Positions 9,721 to 19,701 of a stretch of 33,684 nt of DNA are shown one piece after another; position 1 is the stretch's first letter, and each line of letters opens with the position of its first letter. A program made the position numbers and the translations under genes. The DNA is from Ophiostoma sp. CBS 140.51 (Eukaryota > Ascomycota > Sordariomycetes > Ophiostomatales > Ophiostomataceae). The notes below the pieces were generated by a model. It was not told where the DNA came from. It worked only from the letters and a program-made list of their open reading frames with translations, and did not search any database. The stretch covers positions 1 to 33,684 of the forward strand of contig JANSLP010000340.1 in the NCBI GenBank assembly GCA_029298735.1, in the 5' to 3' direction.

Positions 9721-11383
9721 GGATTGACTATGGGTAAGGTAGCATACGAAAAGACGAAAAACAGACGAAGCAAGACATGTGCAAGGACATGGGCATGAAC
9801 ATGAGATATATGTACATCATGGCGGACGAACCAAGCACATAGACCAATACGAAGAATCGGGAATACCAAAAAGAACAAAAAAATTACAAAAAGCCAGCGA
9901 CACAATACCATCCTGCTGGATGAACGATTGCACTGTGTGTGCCAATATGCGCAACACGAGGACGCCAAAAAGAACCACAGCGCCAAGGCAAGCGAATACG
10001 ACACCAGGTCAAGACGAGGCTTGGATGGGTGTGGTGTCGTAGAACCAATATTGAACGCTGTGCAGCCACGCCCAAAGGATTGCGTGGAGTTGGTGTTCGC
10101 GTCCAGTATCTTTTTGCCAGCCTGTCTCTTGCCAATTTAATGTCACTAACCTACAGTACAGTGACACTGGCGCTGTCAATAATACGGAGTACGGCAAGTG
10201 CTGTCGTCAGAGTTGGTGAGGTCGCGTCCTTAGAAGGCAGGAGGGGTAAGAATACGAGCCTGGCTCGCGTGGGAAGGAGCTAGGGCCAGAAGCGGGCGGC
10301 TTGGTGCGGGCCAACGTTTTTCTTCTTTACTTTTTTATTTTCTTTGCTCTGAGCTGCTGCAAATGCAAGATCGCCGCCAACGACAGGTCAGCCCAGGCCC
10401 GTCCCAGGCACACGCTGGCGCCCTACGGCGCTTTTTTTTAGCCCACGGGGAACCAATCGTTAGCAGACGTTAGCATCTCGTTTGCTGTTAAGCAGAGTCA
10501 GGGGCTACAAAGTATGCGGGGGAAAGGGGTGGTCAAAAGCAGAAGGCACGATGAAGGGATGAAAGAGAAAGTAAACAGACAGCGAGTGAAAGAAACGAAA
10601 AGTACGGAAATTACGGAAAGAGCAAACACAAAAACTATTTAGAAAGAAAAACCCGAATAGGCGGGAAAGAGCAGACCAGGGAACGCAAAAGGCGGCGGCG
10701 GCGGGAAGGTGCGAAAGAGGCTAACACAAGGCACAAGGCGGAAGGAACGACGACAGCGCCTGCCGCCAAATCTGCAGCCCCATGCCCGCCCATGCATTCT
10801 CCTGCAGCCCAACGATTTTGCCTCTTTTCTCTCTTGTTCTCTCTCTCTCCTCTCACTCTCACGCTCCTCTTCTTTGCCCTCCCCTACGCCCTCTGCTCTT
10901 TTCCGGGCCGCAAGTTCGCCACGGCTGCAGACACTACCACGCTGGAGGGCGGGCGAAGCTACAATCTAAGACTCAGCACGACGTTGCAGCAGTGTGCAGA
11001 GGCGGAGACGGGCTCTGCATTTTTACTCTTTTTGTTTCTTTTTCTTGCCTCTGGCTTTCCCCTTTTTGTTTTCTTTTTTGTCTCCCCTCTTCTTCGACAT
11101 CCCGTTTGGAGACGACACAAACAAAGAATCAGGGGTTGGAGAATCGCAAGAAAGAAGAAAGACACAGAAAACAGACTCTACGACATCCACACAGCGCCGA
11201 GCAAACAGACTGCGATGACGGGGCCGCGGCGGAGACGCTGAAGCTGTGGTCCTCCGTTTTACCCTGAGCCTCTCCACGCCTCGCTCCTCCCCTCGTTTAA
11301 ATCCACGACGTTTGCCCAATATCGTGGTCCTCTGACATCCTCACCTCTTCTTTCCTTCAAACTACCGCCATATCACTATCACC
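9721..11383. other. Intergenic region, hydratase 3' flank and long leader of the RING gene
   Basis: No supported gene in 1.66 kb. The left part is A-rich 3' flank. Around 10550-10660 lies a purine-rich stretch with repeated gaaag/acgaaa words. From about 10800 to 11110 the plus strand is strongly C/T-rich, suggesting a long pyrimidine-rich leader or promoter of the RING gene. The ORFs here on both strands (up to 161 codons) translate to low-complexity sequence. Confidence 0.5.
11215..11241 (+). other. Arginine-rich upstream ORF (8 residues)
   Basis: ATG at 11215 followed by ACG GGG CCG CGG CGG AGA CGC and TGA encodes MTGPRRRR, ending 142 bases before the main ATG of the RING gene. It is uORF-sized and ends in four arginine codons directly before the stop. 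Whether it lies in the mature transcript is unknown. Confidence 0.3.
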
Positions 11384-14300
11384 ATGGATTCCCCAGCGCC
11401 TGCCATGGATCTGGAGAAAGAGCTGACGTGCTCGGTATGTTCCGCCTCGTATCTTCTTTACTTTCCCCATCCATCTCTGCCTCTGCTGACTCTCAGATCT
11501 GCACCGATCTTCTCTACCAACCCCTTACCCTGCTGGACTGCCTCCACACCTTCTGCGGCGCATGCCTCAAGGAGTGGTTCGGGTGGCAGGCCCTGGCCGC
11601 CGAGACAAGCCCGAATCCCCCGGCCGCCGGCACTCCGACCTTCACCTGCCCCTCCTGCCGCGATGCCGTCCGCAGCACCAAGCACAACGCCACCGTCGTG
11701 ACCCTTCTCGACATGCTCATCACAGCCCAACCCGATAAGCGCAAGCCCGACGACGAAAAGGCCGAGATGGACAGCAAATACCGCCCTGGCGACAACGTCT
11801 TTCCCAAGGTGCACCTGCCCAAACGCAACGCCGAGCAGCAGCGGTTGGACGCTGCCGAGCGTCGCCTGATTGATGAAGTGCGCGAGATCAGCCGGCAAGA
11901 AGCTGTGGCCGCAGCGTCGGGTGGTGACGTCAACAACGCAGCACGTGAGGCACGCCGGCGACAACGGAGAGCAGCTCTGGCCAGCACAAACGCAGGCTCT
12001 GGAGCTGACTCGGCATCTGATGAAGACGGCCGGTTGGCTGTCAGCGGCTCAGGTGATCGCCGCCGCCGCCGCAGCTCGTCGCGGAACCCAGCAGCAGCAC
12101 CCGCAAGTGAGCAACTGCCACATATAATGGGCCACCAGTCGTCGCTGCGGTCCTTGATAAGCGGTTCCCAAGACGGACCGGGTGGCTCCAGCACCGCGCT
12201 GGATATCGAGCGCGAGATCGAGGCGTTTGCACGACAGATCCAGGAAGAGGGTATTTTGGACGGCCTCGACCTCGACAATATTGATCTCACAAACGACGAC
12301 GAACTCAGCCGCCGCATTGCAGAGGCCTATCAACGACGACAGCGCGGCAGAGCAAGGCACGAGACCAGCAGCCGCTATGACGGGAGCCGACATGAAGGCG
12401 GTGCACGACGTGATGCTTCCCGGCAAGACGCAGCCCGACCCGAGGGCAACCGCCACAGAACGTCGAGTGCTGTGTCGGCCATGTCGCACCACTCGCAGGT
12501 GTCCGTCTCAAGTGCTCCCGCGCCCAGTGCGCCCAGTGCGTCCAGCCAACCAGAGCGTACATCAGGACGGCCCACGCTCTCTGTGTCCTCTGCCGTCGCC
12601 GGCCGCCCACCTTCGTCGTCTTCTCGTACGTCCAGCCGACACCGCTCTCAGTCGCAGTCTTCACACCGCTCTCGGTCGTCTACAAGCGGCGCACGCCCTC
12701 AGAGTGCAGTCTTGGCAGACGGTGTCACACCGATTCCGCTCTCTGTCCCCTCCACATCCGTCAGTCGGCCGCCCATCTCTAACTCGGCCAGCCACCACCT
12801 TGAAGTGCGTGACGACTCGCGGAGGCACCACCAGCGCCGGCGAACGGCAAGCGAGGGCCGGAGTACGACATTACCCACAGCACACTCTGACCTCCCGTCC
12901 AGTCGCCCGATGGCACACTCTCAAACAGATCTGCCTCTACGCCCAGCTGAGCTGCAGGGAGATGCTGTTGTAGTCGCCGAGCTTCCATCTACACCGCCAG
13001 CGGCAGCATCCTCTTCTTCGCGACCGTCGGCACGCTCTAGCGACGCGCGGAGTGCCACTTTCCCTACACCATCACCATCCTCCTCCTCCTCTTCGCTCAA
13101 GTCGAACAACGATTCGCCGACCACGGCTTCGTTCCAGGCTCGTGCACTGGCTATGGGACTTCCGGGTCCGGCAGGCACGACACAGCCAAAGCAGCACTCG
13201 TCCTGGCCAGTTACATCTCCCGGCTCTGCCTCCGACGGCGGTCAGGCTCGCAACAAGCGTACTACAGCACCATCCGCCGCGGGCCCTTCGGGCAGCTCAA
13301 GTCCTTCTAGCAACCAGAGACCTGCAGCAATTGCTACTGTCCACAACCCTTCACCGCCGCCTGTTGCAAGCGCCAACTTTGCGCTATCTCCGGTTACGAT
13401 CGACACTTGCGAGCTGCCGGCAATCTCTTCTCCCCAAGCTTCCTCTCCACGTCAACAACTACAACAACAACAATTGCAACTACAGCAGCAGCAACAGCAG
13501 CAGTCCGGTCACCGCCGCCAGGGTAGCACACTCTACCCAGAGCCTGATATTTCCTGCGCCCGTTGCAACCGTCAACATATTGAGTACGACTTGCACTACA
13601 ACTGCTCAATCTGCAGCATGGGCAACTGGAACATCTGCCTAGACTGTTACCGTGCAGGCAAGGGCTGCCAGCACTGGTTCGGCTTTGGGTATTCGGCCTG
13701 GCACAAGTGGGAGAAGAAGGCGGCACACTGGCGAGCTGAGAACGCGGCAGCCATCTCGACTACTGGGACCACCTTCCCGCAGCCGCATATGCTCACGGCC
13801 AACCGGTTCCTTATGCCACGCATTGTACCTGGCGGTGCCGAGGGCCGTCGCACTTTGACAAGCGAAGACCCTCAGGATCGTCTGCAGAGCGGTGTCTTTT
13901 GTGCGCGGTGCCGCTCTTGGGCCAACAACTGCTATTGGCGCTGTGACGTGTGCAACGAGGGTGACTGGGGCTTTTGTAACAACTGTGTCAACCAAGGGTT
14001 TGCCTGTACGCACCCACTACTACCGTTGACACACCAGCCTTTGCCTGTACCAGCCAACTCCCCACCCTCTACCCAACCCCAAAGCCAGCAACCACACTTG
14101 TTGCCCTCACCACCACCGCGGCCGCATGCGTCAACCCTTTTCCAGGTGCCTGCCGATCCGTCTGACGATCCGTCCATCTCGTCAGCTCCTCGCATCGGGT
14201 CATTCCGTGCCCTCACATTCACCACCACGTGCGACCTATGCCGGAAAGCCATCCCACCCACTCGCGCTCGTTTCCACTGCTACTCGTGCACGAGCACGGT

Positions 14301-14955
14301 TGTGCCTGACACTCACCCGGGTGACTACGATGTCTGCCAAGAGTGCTACGGTGCCCTTGTGCATCAACGGCCGTCTCTGGTAGCATCCGAGAACGGTCCC
14401 AACGGCTGGCGCCGGTGTCCCTCGGGAGGTCATCGTATGGTGGTCGTCGCCTTCCGTGAGGACGGCAAGAATGGTGGTGTACCCCGTCGTGTCGTCCTGG
14501 AAGACCTTGTCGGCGGTTTCCGGCTCGAGACGGAGAATGCGGCTGCCGCCGCAGCTGATGGTATAGACCTCGAGTCCTGGTATGTTTGGTACCAAGAGAA
14601 GAAGCAGTTTGAGCGGCTCGTTTCGCATGATGTGCGACTGAGCGCTCCGAGCGCCACACCATCTACAGTCATTACAACTGCTGCTGCCGCAGCCGCCTTG
14701 CCGACTGCACCAAACAGTGTACCCTTCCCACCGCTTGGCGGTATCGGACGCACTGCCGTTGCTCGGTGGGCCTACTATCCCGAGCAAAATGCGAGTGAAG
14801 GCGGCGATGTAGCGGCCACCGACGACGAGCTCCTGTTCCCGCGCCAGGCGGAGATCCGCGAGATTGAAGACGTCAATGGAGAGTGGTACCACGGTGTGTA
14901 CATGGGCCGCAAGGGGCTCTTCCCCAGTGGATTCGTGAAGATGCTCGGCGAGTAG
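11384..14955 (+). CDS. Large RING / triple ZZ-like finger / SH3-domain protein, probable E3 ubiquitin ligase
   Basis: 1169 residues from two exons (11384-11434, 11497-14955); the 62-nt intron (GTATGT...CTCAG) falls inside the first zinc-ligand pair. The RING is C3HC4: C16, C19, C32, H34, C37, C40, C68, C71, with LTCSICTDLLYQPLTLLDC resembling the CHFR-type RING. A charged helical stretch (about 100-180) is followed by a ~480-residue Ser/Pro/Arg-rich, probably disordered region ending in a glutamine tract (670-686). Three Cys-rich modules then appear at about 704-745, 818-856 and 928-975, with CxxC pairs and W/C patterns like ZZ fingers. The last ~65 residues (1103-1169) look like an SH3 domain, with ARWAYYP, a Glu-rich middle, GEWYHG and GLFPSGFVKML. 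No FHA domain is visible, so it is not a full CHFR orthologue. Expected role: ubiquitin transfer to partners chosen by the finger and SH3 modules. Substrate unknown. Confidence 0.85.
13453..13503 (+). repeat. Glutamine-codon tract (CAA/CAG) inside the RING protein
   Basis: Seventeen codons, fourteen of them CAA or CAG and three Leu, encode a glutamine-rich tract at residues 670-686, just before the first ZZ-like finger. Mixed CAA/CAG use suggests selection on the protein rather than recent slippage. Confidence 0.85.
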
Positions 14956-15790
14956 TCAGCGAGTCGGCAAGTAACGAGATAAGATGAGGAGATATGAAGA
15001 AACGAGTATGATCTGTTTCGACGTTACGAGCATATTGCGTAGCATTTGGGATGCTTTTTGGAGATATTATTGTCTTATTTTCCCCTTTATTTTCATTATA
15101 TAATATTTATTTTCATCCCATCTTTTGTACTACAGTCTGCTTTTGTCGGTATAAGTCACGTCTTCTGATGATGGCCAACGTCCAAACCATGATAAGTACT
15201 ACCCAGGTACAGGTGCTGACGACTGTTTCTCACTTTCTCTCTTTTCATATTTTTTAGCCATTGTTTCTTGGAAATGGTACCAGATTGATGCAACTAGCTC
15301 TTTGCTCCTGTTCCTGTTGGTCGTCAATACGTCCCAATGTGGAAGTCACAATTGACAGGGCTGGCTGGACCCTTAGCGCGGGCGGCATTGCGCCATTATG
15401 CCGGCGGCACGCTATTTGACAGCTGTTGCGCCAGCATCCCAACTGAGCCAAAACGCCCCAGCACCTTGGAGCGTCATTCTTGCGTGCCCCACCAAAACTT
15501 CCCGACCGACGGCCGGCGCTCTGCAGTTGCGCGACTCTCGATTTTTCGCAGTCGGCATTACTAACCAACGCTTTCAACCATAGCTATTTGCTCAAACAAG
15601 GAGGCTTTCGCATTCTCACGTCACTTTGTTTAGTCTCATTTGTTTGAGATATTTCACCAGCGACGCCCGGCTTTCCGAGAGATTTTGCCTGGGATTCAAC
15701 TTTTGGATTGTCCCTTTATCCCACCAATTCTCTCTTACACTCCGACCCCGCCTTCGCTCCCACTTCCACTTCCACTTCCTCCTCCTCACC
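14956..15790. other. Intergenic region, RING gene 3' flank and cysteine-synthase promoter
   Basis: AT-rich 3' flank at 14990-15120 (candidate poly(A) region), then GC-richer promoter DNA. A near-match to the sulfur-regulator site is at 15274-15283. The last 80 bases before 15791 are C/T-rich leader sequence and contain no ATG. No gene is seen. Confidence 0.5.
15274..15283 (+). promoter_or_regulatory. Near-match to CYS3/MetR bZIP site
   Basis: ATGGTACCAG matches 9 of 10 positions of ATGRYRYCAT, the consensus reported for Neurospora CYS3, the activator of sulfur assimilation genes. It is about 510 bp upstream of a cysteine-synthase-like gene. One mismatch and the modest information content make this a candidate only. 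Confidence 0.25.
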
Positions 15791-16969
15791 ATGTTCCGGA
15801 CAGGCCTGCGCCGGCTTGCTTCGGCAGCGCCTGCCCGCAAAGCCTTGCGGCCCGCCTACTTCTCGGTTTCCGCCTCGTCCTCGTACGCCAACCCATCGGC
15901 CGCCAACCCGCCATCCGCGCACACCCTTGCCGTCTCCAGCTCGCAGGGCGTCGTCGACGGCTTTGTCGGCGCCATTGGTAACACCCCACTCATTCGCCTC
16001 AAGCACCTGTCCGAGGAGACCGGCTGCGAGGTCCTGGGCAAGGCTGAGTTTGCCAACCCCGGTGGCTCCGTCAAGGACCGTGCTGCGCTCTATGTCGTCC
16101 TCGATGCCGAGGAGCGTGGTCTGCTGAAGCCCGGCGGCACCGTCATTGAGGGCACTGCGGGCAACACTGGTATTGGCCTGGCACATGTGTGCGCTGCCCG
16201 TGGCTACAAGCTCGTCATCTACATGCCCAACACCCAGTCCCAGGGCAAGATTGACCTGCTGCGCCTGCTGGGCGCCGAGGTGCACCCCGTCCCTGCCGTC
16301 GCCTTTGACAACCCGGAGAACTACAACCACCAGGCCGCACGCCACGCCGCTCGCCTCGAGAACGCCGTCTGGACCAACCAGTTCGACAACACGGCCAACC
16401 GCCGCGCGCACATTGAGACGACGGGCCCCGAGATTTGGCGCCAGACGGACGGCAAGGTCGACGCCTTCACGTGCGCCACCGGTACCGGCGGCACGCTGGC
16501 CGGCACTACGCGCTACCTCAAGGACATTTCGGGCGGCAAGGTGAAGAGCTTCCTGGCCGACCCTCCGGGCAGTGTTCTGCACACGTACATTAGCAGCGGC
16601 GGCAAGATGATTGACCGGTCGGGCTCGTCCATTACGGAGGGCATTGGCCAGGGCCGTGTCACCGACAACCTGCAGCCGGACATTGACCTGCTTGACGGGT
16701 CGCTGACGATTGCCGACGAGAAGAGCATTGCCATGGTGTACCGGTGCCTGGCCGAGGAGGGTCTATACCTGGGCGCGAGCTCGGCGCTGAACGTGGTGGC
16801 TGCCAAGGAGGTGGCCGAGAAACTGGGTCGCGGCCACACCGTGGTGACGGTTCTGTGTGACGGCGCATACCGGTATGCGGACCGGCTATTCTCGCGCAAG
16901 TGGCTGACGGAGAAGAAGCTGATTGACGCCATCCCCAAGGAGCTGCAGCACCACATTGTCCTGCCATAG
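15791..16969 (+). CDS. Cysteine synthase-like PLP enzyme, probably mitochondrial
   Basis: Intronless, 392 residues. The first ~40 residues are Arg/Ala/Ser-rich (MFRTGLRRLASAAPARKAL...), a likely mitochondrial presequence. The fold-type II PLP core starts at GAIGNTPLIRL; the Schiff-base lysine is K95 in GGSVKDRA, the phosphate-binding loop is TGTGGT at 230-235, and the substrate loop reads TAGNTG (122-127), where bacterial CysK has TSGNTG. O-acetylserine sulfhydrylases make cysteine from O-acetylserine and sulfide. Fungi carry several paralogues, including a mitochondrial group related to yeast YGR012W, and this protein seems closest to that group; its exact reaction is less certain than the fold. 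There is no heme-binding N-terminus and no CBS pair, so it is not cystathionine beta-synthase. The ATG at 15791 has good context (caccatg). The gene converges on the unknown mitochondrial gene. Confidence 0.9.
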   Translation: MFRTGLRRLASAAPARKALRPAYFSVSASSSYANPSAANPPSAHTLAVSSSQGVVDGFVGAIGNTPLIRLKHLSEETGCEVLGKAEFANPGGSVKDRAALYVVLDAEERGLLKPGGTVIEGTAGNTGIGLAHVCAARGYKLVIYMPNTQSQGKIDLLRLLGAEVHPVPAVAFDNPENYNHQAARHAARLENAVWTNQFDNTANRRAHIETTGPEIWRQTDGKVDAFTCATGTGGTLAGTTRYLKDISGGKVKSFLADPPGSVLHTYISSGGKMIDRSGSSITEGIGQGRVTDNLQPDIDLLDGSLTIADEKSIAMVYRCLAEEGLYLGASSALNVVAAKEVAEKLGRGHTVVTVLCDGAYRYADRLFSRKWLTEKKLIDAIPKELQHHIVLP

Positions 16970-17383
16970 AAAGGTGGTAAGGGGCAGGCGGATATGGATA
17001 TAGTCATGATAGAACAAAAGTAAAAGAACCAAAAGCAGTACCAACATCAAAAAGACATGTGCATGCAAATATACATGGGAAAAGCGTGAAAAATGTTTAA
17101 ATGATATAGTATTTTGATGTACAAATACAAGATGGGGTTGTAAAAGGGGGTTTAGGACAAATAAATCTAAAATACAAGAAAGCTTTTTATGGCCGGTATA
17201 TATTGCAAGAGGTTGCAACATACTATGCGCCACTATTTTTCGTTCCCCCTTTCCGATTTTTTTCTCCAAAAAAATAGTAAAAAAGGAAAAAAAGAAAATC
17301 ACTTCACATTCAAAAACACACCCTCCCACTCACTCAAAAGCGGACTCCTTTCAGCCAACTTTACACACCCAATTGACAACCAA
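16970..17383. other. Intergenic region between convergent 3' ends
   Basis: A/T-rich 3' flanks of the cysteine synthase gene (+) and the unknown gene (-). Short aaaag-rich and ttttt-rich runs are present; no gene or RNA is recognised. Confidence 0.6.
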
Positions 17384-19701
17384 TTATGCCGCCTCGGCAG
17401 CGCCCGCCTCCTCAGTGGTGGTGGTGGTGGTGGTGGTGTTGGTGTTGCCGCTGCCCTCCTCACCAAAGAACTTGTTGTAGATGATTGCGCCTCGCCGGTC
17501 AGGGGAGCTGGCCAGCGTCGCATTCACCTCAACGGCAAGAGTATCCCGCCGCGCCTGCAGCTCAGACACCAGCGCCGCGCTGTCGCCCTGGCTGCCGCCC
17601 AGCACCTTGATCGCCGTGTCCAGGCCGCGCAGCAGAGGCGAAGCCACACTCAAAAACTTGTTGTCAATGGTCAGGTAGTACATCTCGCCGCGGCGGCCGT
17701 ACGAGCCCTCGGGGTGCAGCGCGCGGAAACCCTTGCCGGCCGGCCACAGCTGTACCAGCTCCGTCGCATAGCGCGAGACCTTGCCGTCCGTGTCGGCGCC
17801 GTTGGCCGAGAACCGGTCGGCCACGGCAGCCGCCAGGTGCAGGCGACCAGCGAGCACCTGCGGGTCGCGGTGCAGCGGGTAGACTGGCAGCGGCGCCTGG
17901 GGCGGGACCACGGCATCGGCGGGCACATTGCCCTTGTGGCCCCGTGGCGGGCGGGCCGGGAGGCGACCGTGGTCCGGGTGCTCCAGCAGATCAACCACCT
18001 GCTCAGCCCAGTTCAGAGCCTGGCGCGTCTCGGTCTCGTCCCAGCCGCTCTCGGCGGCTTTAAGCTGCAGACTGAGGAAGATCTCGGCGAGCACCTCGGA
18101 GTTCTCAAGGCGGAAGCCGGTGCTGTGGACCTGCTTAGCGCATTCAATCACGGCGATGATGCAGTTGCGCTCGCCCGCGCGGCGGGCAATGCGGGCGTAG
18201 TCGGACGGGTGCATCCGACGGCCGGCACGGTGCATGCCCTCAAGCAGGCGCGGAAGGTTGAGGAAGTCTTCGCGGGTTGTCATGAGGCTGACCGCCCGGA
18301 CGGTGGCGAGCCGCGCCTTAGGGATGTCGTTGAACAGATCCATGTGGCTGAATCTGATAATCTCGCCGTTGATTTCGCGTGTGATGGGATCGCTGCGGAG
18401 CTTCCGCGCGTATTTTGCGTCGAAGATCTTGCGGCGCTCGAGCTCGGTCAAATAGGAGAGCAGGATGATCTTGTTGCGGATGTTGTCGAGAAGATCTTCT
18501 AGTTCGGGGCTAGATGACGGACGGAAGGTGATGGCGTCGACTGTAGAAGGAGGGAGAGGGAGGGAGGTTAGAATTAGCTATTATATGTAAAGGATGTCGA
18601 GCTTCTGTATGGTGTATGAGTGAAGATGTGTGCAGCTCTTAGCTCTTCCTCGAGTGGCTTTGGCCTTTCTTGTAGATCTGCCAGCTGGTCTTGGAAGTCC
18701 TTAATGGTTCGTTCGCGCAATCCTTTTCTGCGATCCCGCGTGTGTCCTTTCCCCCTTTTTTTCTTAAAGGGTCGCCCGAGGTGAGGTGAGGTGATGCGCC
18801 TTGGGATATTCCTATTCCATGCCGGTGCAGATTTCGTATTCCATGCCGGGTGGGTGTGCCTGTGTCTGTGTCTGTGCCTCGCAGCTCGCAAGAGTCGCTT
18901 GCGATCTGCGTCGTCTGCATGTGTCGTCCCTGCTGGTGATTCGTGTTGTTGGTCTCTTGCTGTGTGTGCTCTCTCTCTGTCTTGCTCTTCTCCTTTTCTT
19001 CCGCTTATGTTTTGTTCCCAGTTTTCCCCCTAGTGCCAATCATAGTAATATCACAGAAACAATAGTAATATCAGCCATCCTAATGCGAAAGCCACAATGC
19101 GAAAGACCAAGAGGAGAACCAAGAGACCCAAGAGACCCAAAGGAGACCCGACAGGTGTGTACCACACAGACACACAGACGCAGAGATATGGCTCGGGAAC
19201 ACAGCTTTCATGACGGTCCACCTTCTTGCATCGACAAGATGGACGAGGCCAAGGGACCCAGAAAAGGGGGCGGGCGGGACAACAGCCTCGTGGACCAAGG
19301 CAAAAGCAAAGAAGACAAAAGGACACTGAGTCGGAGGAGGAGGGGGTGGGGGTGGGAGTATGGGAAACGGCTGCACATCATCACGCGCAAAGGGGAAAGG
19401 GGATGTACACACAGTTGAGTGGCGCTGTTGCCGACAATAATCTGACCTGGCCCTGGCATGACGAAGGCAGCGGGCGCCAGGCCGGTGTGGGCGACAAGAT
19501 GGATGCACAAGTTGTCGATCGTCTCTGTGCCGTGGCTGAGGCTGAGGATGTGGACAACGGTGAAGCTGTGGTCGAGGAGCGTGGGCGAGCTGCCGACGAA
19601 AGGCACGAAAGAGAGGCCCGCTGCTGGCAATTCAAGGCCACATTGCCTTGGAGGGCATTGCCCGGTGTCCTGAGGACATTGCGGATCGACTGGCGCGACA
19701 T
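17384..19701 (-). CDS. Unrecognised fungal protein, probably mitochondrial
   Basis: The body (18540-17384) is a solid coding region: a helix-rich protein with LDNIRNKIILLSYLTELERRK and FNDIPKARLATVRAV near its start and a low-complexity poly-Thr/Ala tail. An in-frame stop at 18578-18580 and a clear acceptor (CTAAC...TTCTACAG, ending at 18541) show that a 5' exon is needed. The best candidate is 19701-19413: it starts MSRQSIRNVLRTPGN, is basic and Ser-rich with almost no acidic residues, ends RLLSATAPLN, and its donor GTGTGT gives the right phase, joining to FDAITFRPSSSPELEDLL. The result is 481 residues with a mitochondrial-type presequence and an 872-nt intron, long for this genome. No donor can lie between 18523 and 19052, because that stretch has no GT on this strand. 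I do not recognise the family; the all-helical body could suit a mitochondrial gene-expression or assembly factor, but that is a guess. A fallback start is the in-frame ATG at SHMDLF (about 18342). Confidence 0.6.
17415..17447. repeat. GTG/TTG trinucleotide repeat coding poly-Thr
   Basis: Eight GTG units followed by TTG GTG TTG on the plus strand encode the Thr/Asn-rich tail (NTNTTTTTTTT) of the minus-strand gene about 15 residues from its C-terminus. It is a simple repeat likely to vary in length between strains. Confidence 0.85.
18523..19052 (-). other. 530-nt stretch with no GT dinucleotide on the transcribed strand
   Basis: By hand reading, no AC occurs on the plus strand between 18523 and 19052, so no GT occurs on the minus strand. 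I count about 75 A and 121 C in 530 bases, giving about 17 AC expected from base composition alone; CA is present. All but the last 18 bases lie in the predicted 872-nt intron of the unknown gene. It contains short repeats and a TGTGTC-rich segment but no protein-like ORF with an ATG. Confidence 0.7.
18813..18849. repeat. Short direct repeat (13 bp) in the predicted intron
   Basis: TATTCCATGCCGG occurs at 18813-18825 and 18837-18849, 24 bases apart. It lies inside the GT-free part of the predicted intron. No function is known. Confidence 0.7.
19042..19073. repeat. Short direct repeat (12 bp)
   Basis: ATAGTAATATCA occurs at 19042-19053 and 19062-19073. It lies at the edge of the GT-free stretch and is followed at about 19100-19150 by tandem-like AAGAGACCCA words. 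No function is known. Confidence 0.7.

Noticed and set aside
15716..16582. 288-codon minus-strand ORF opposite the cysteine synthase gene
   Set aside because: Antisense shadow of a GC-rich, strongly conserved coding region.
18574..18891. 105-codon minus-strand ORF with a coiled-coil-like segment
   Set aside because: It has no ATG at its start, ends in a stop just before the acceptor, and no GT donor exists to splice it to anything; it lies in the predicted intron.
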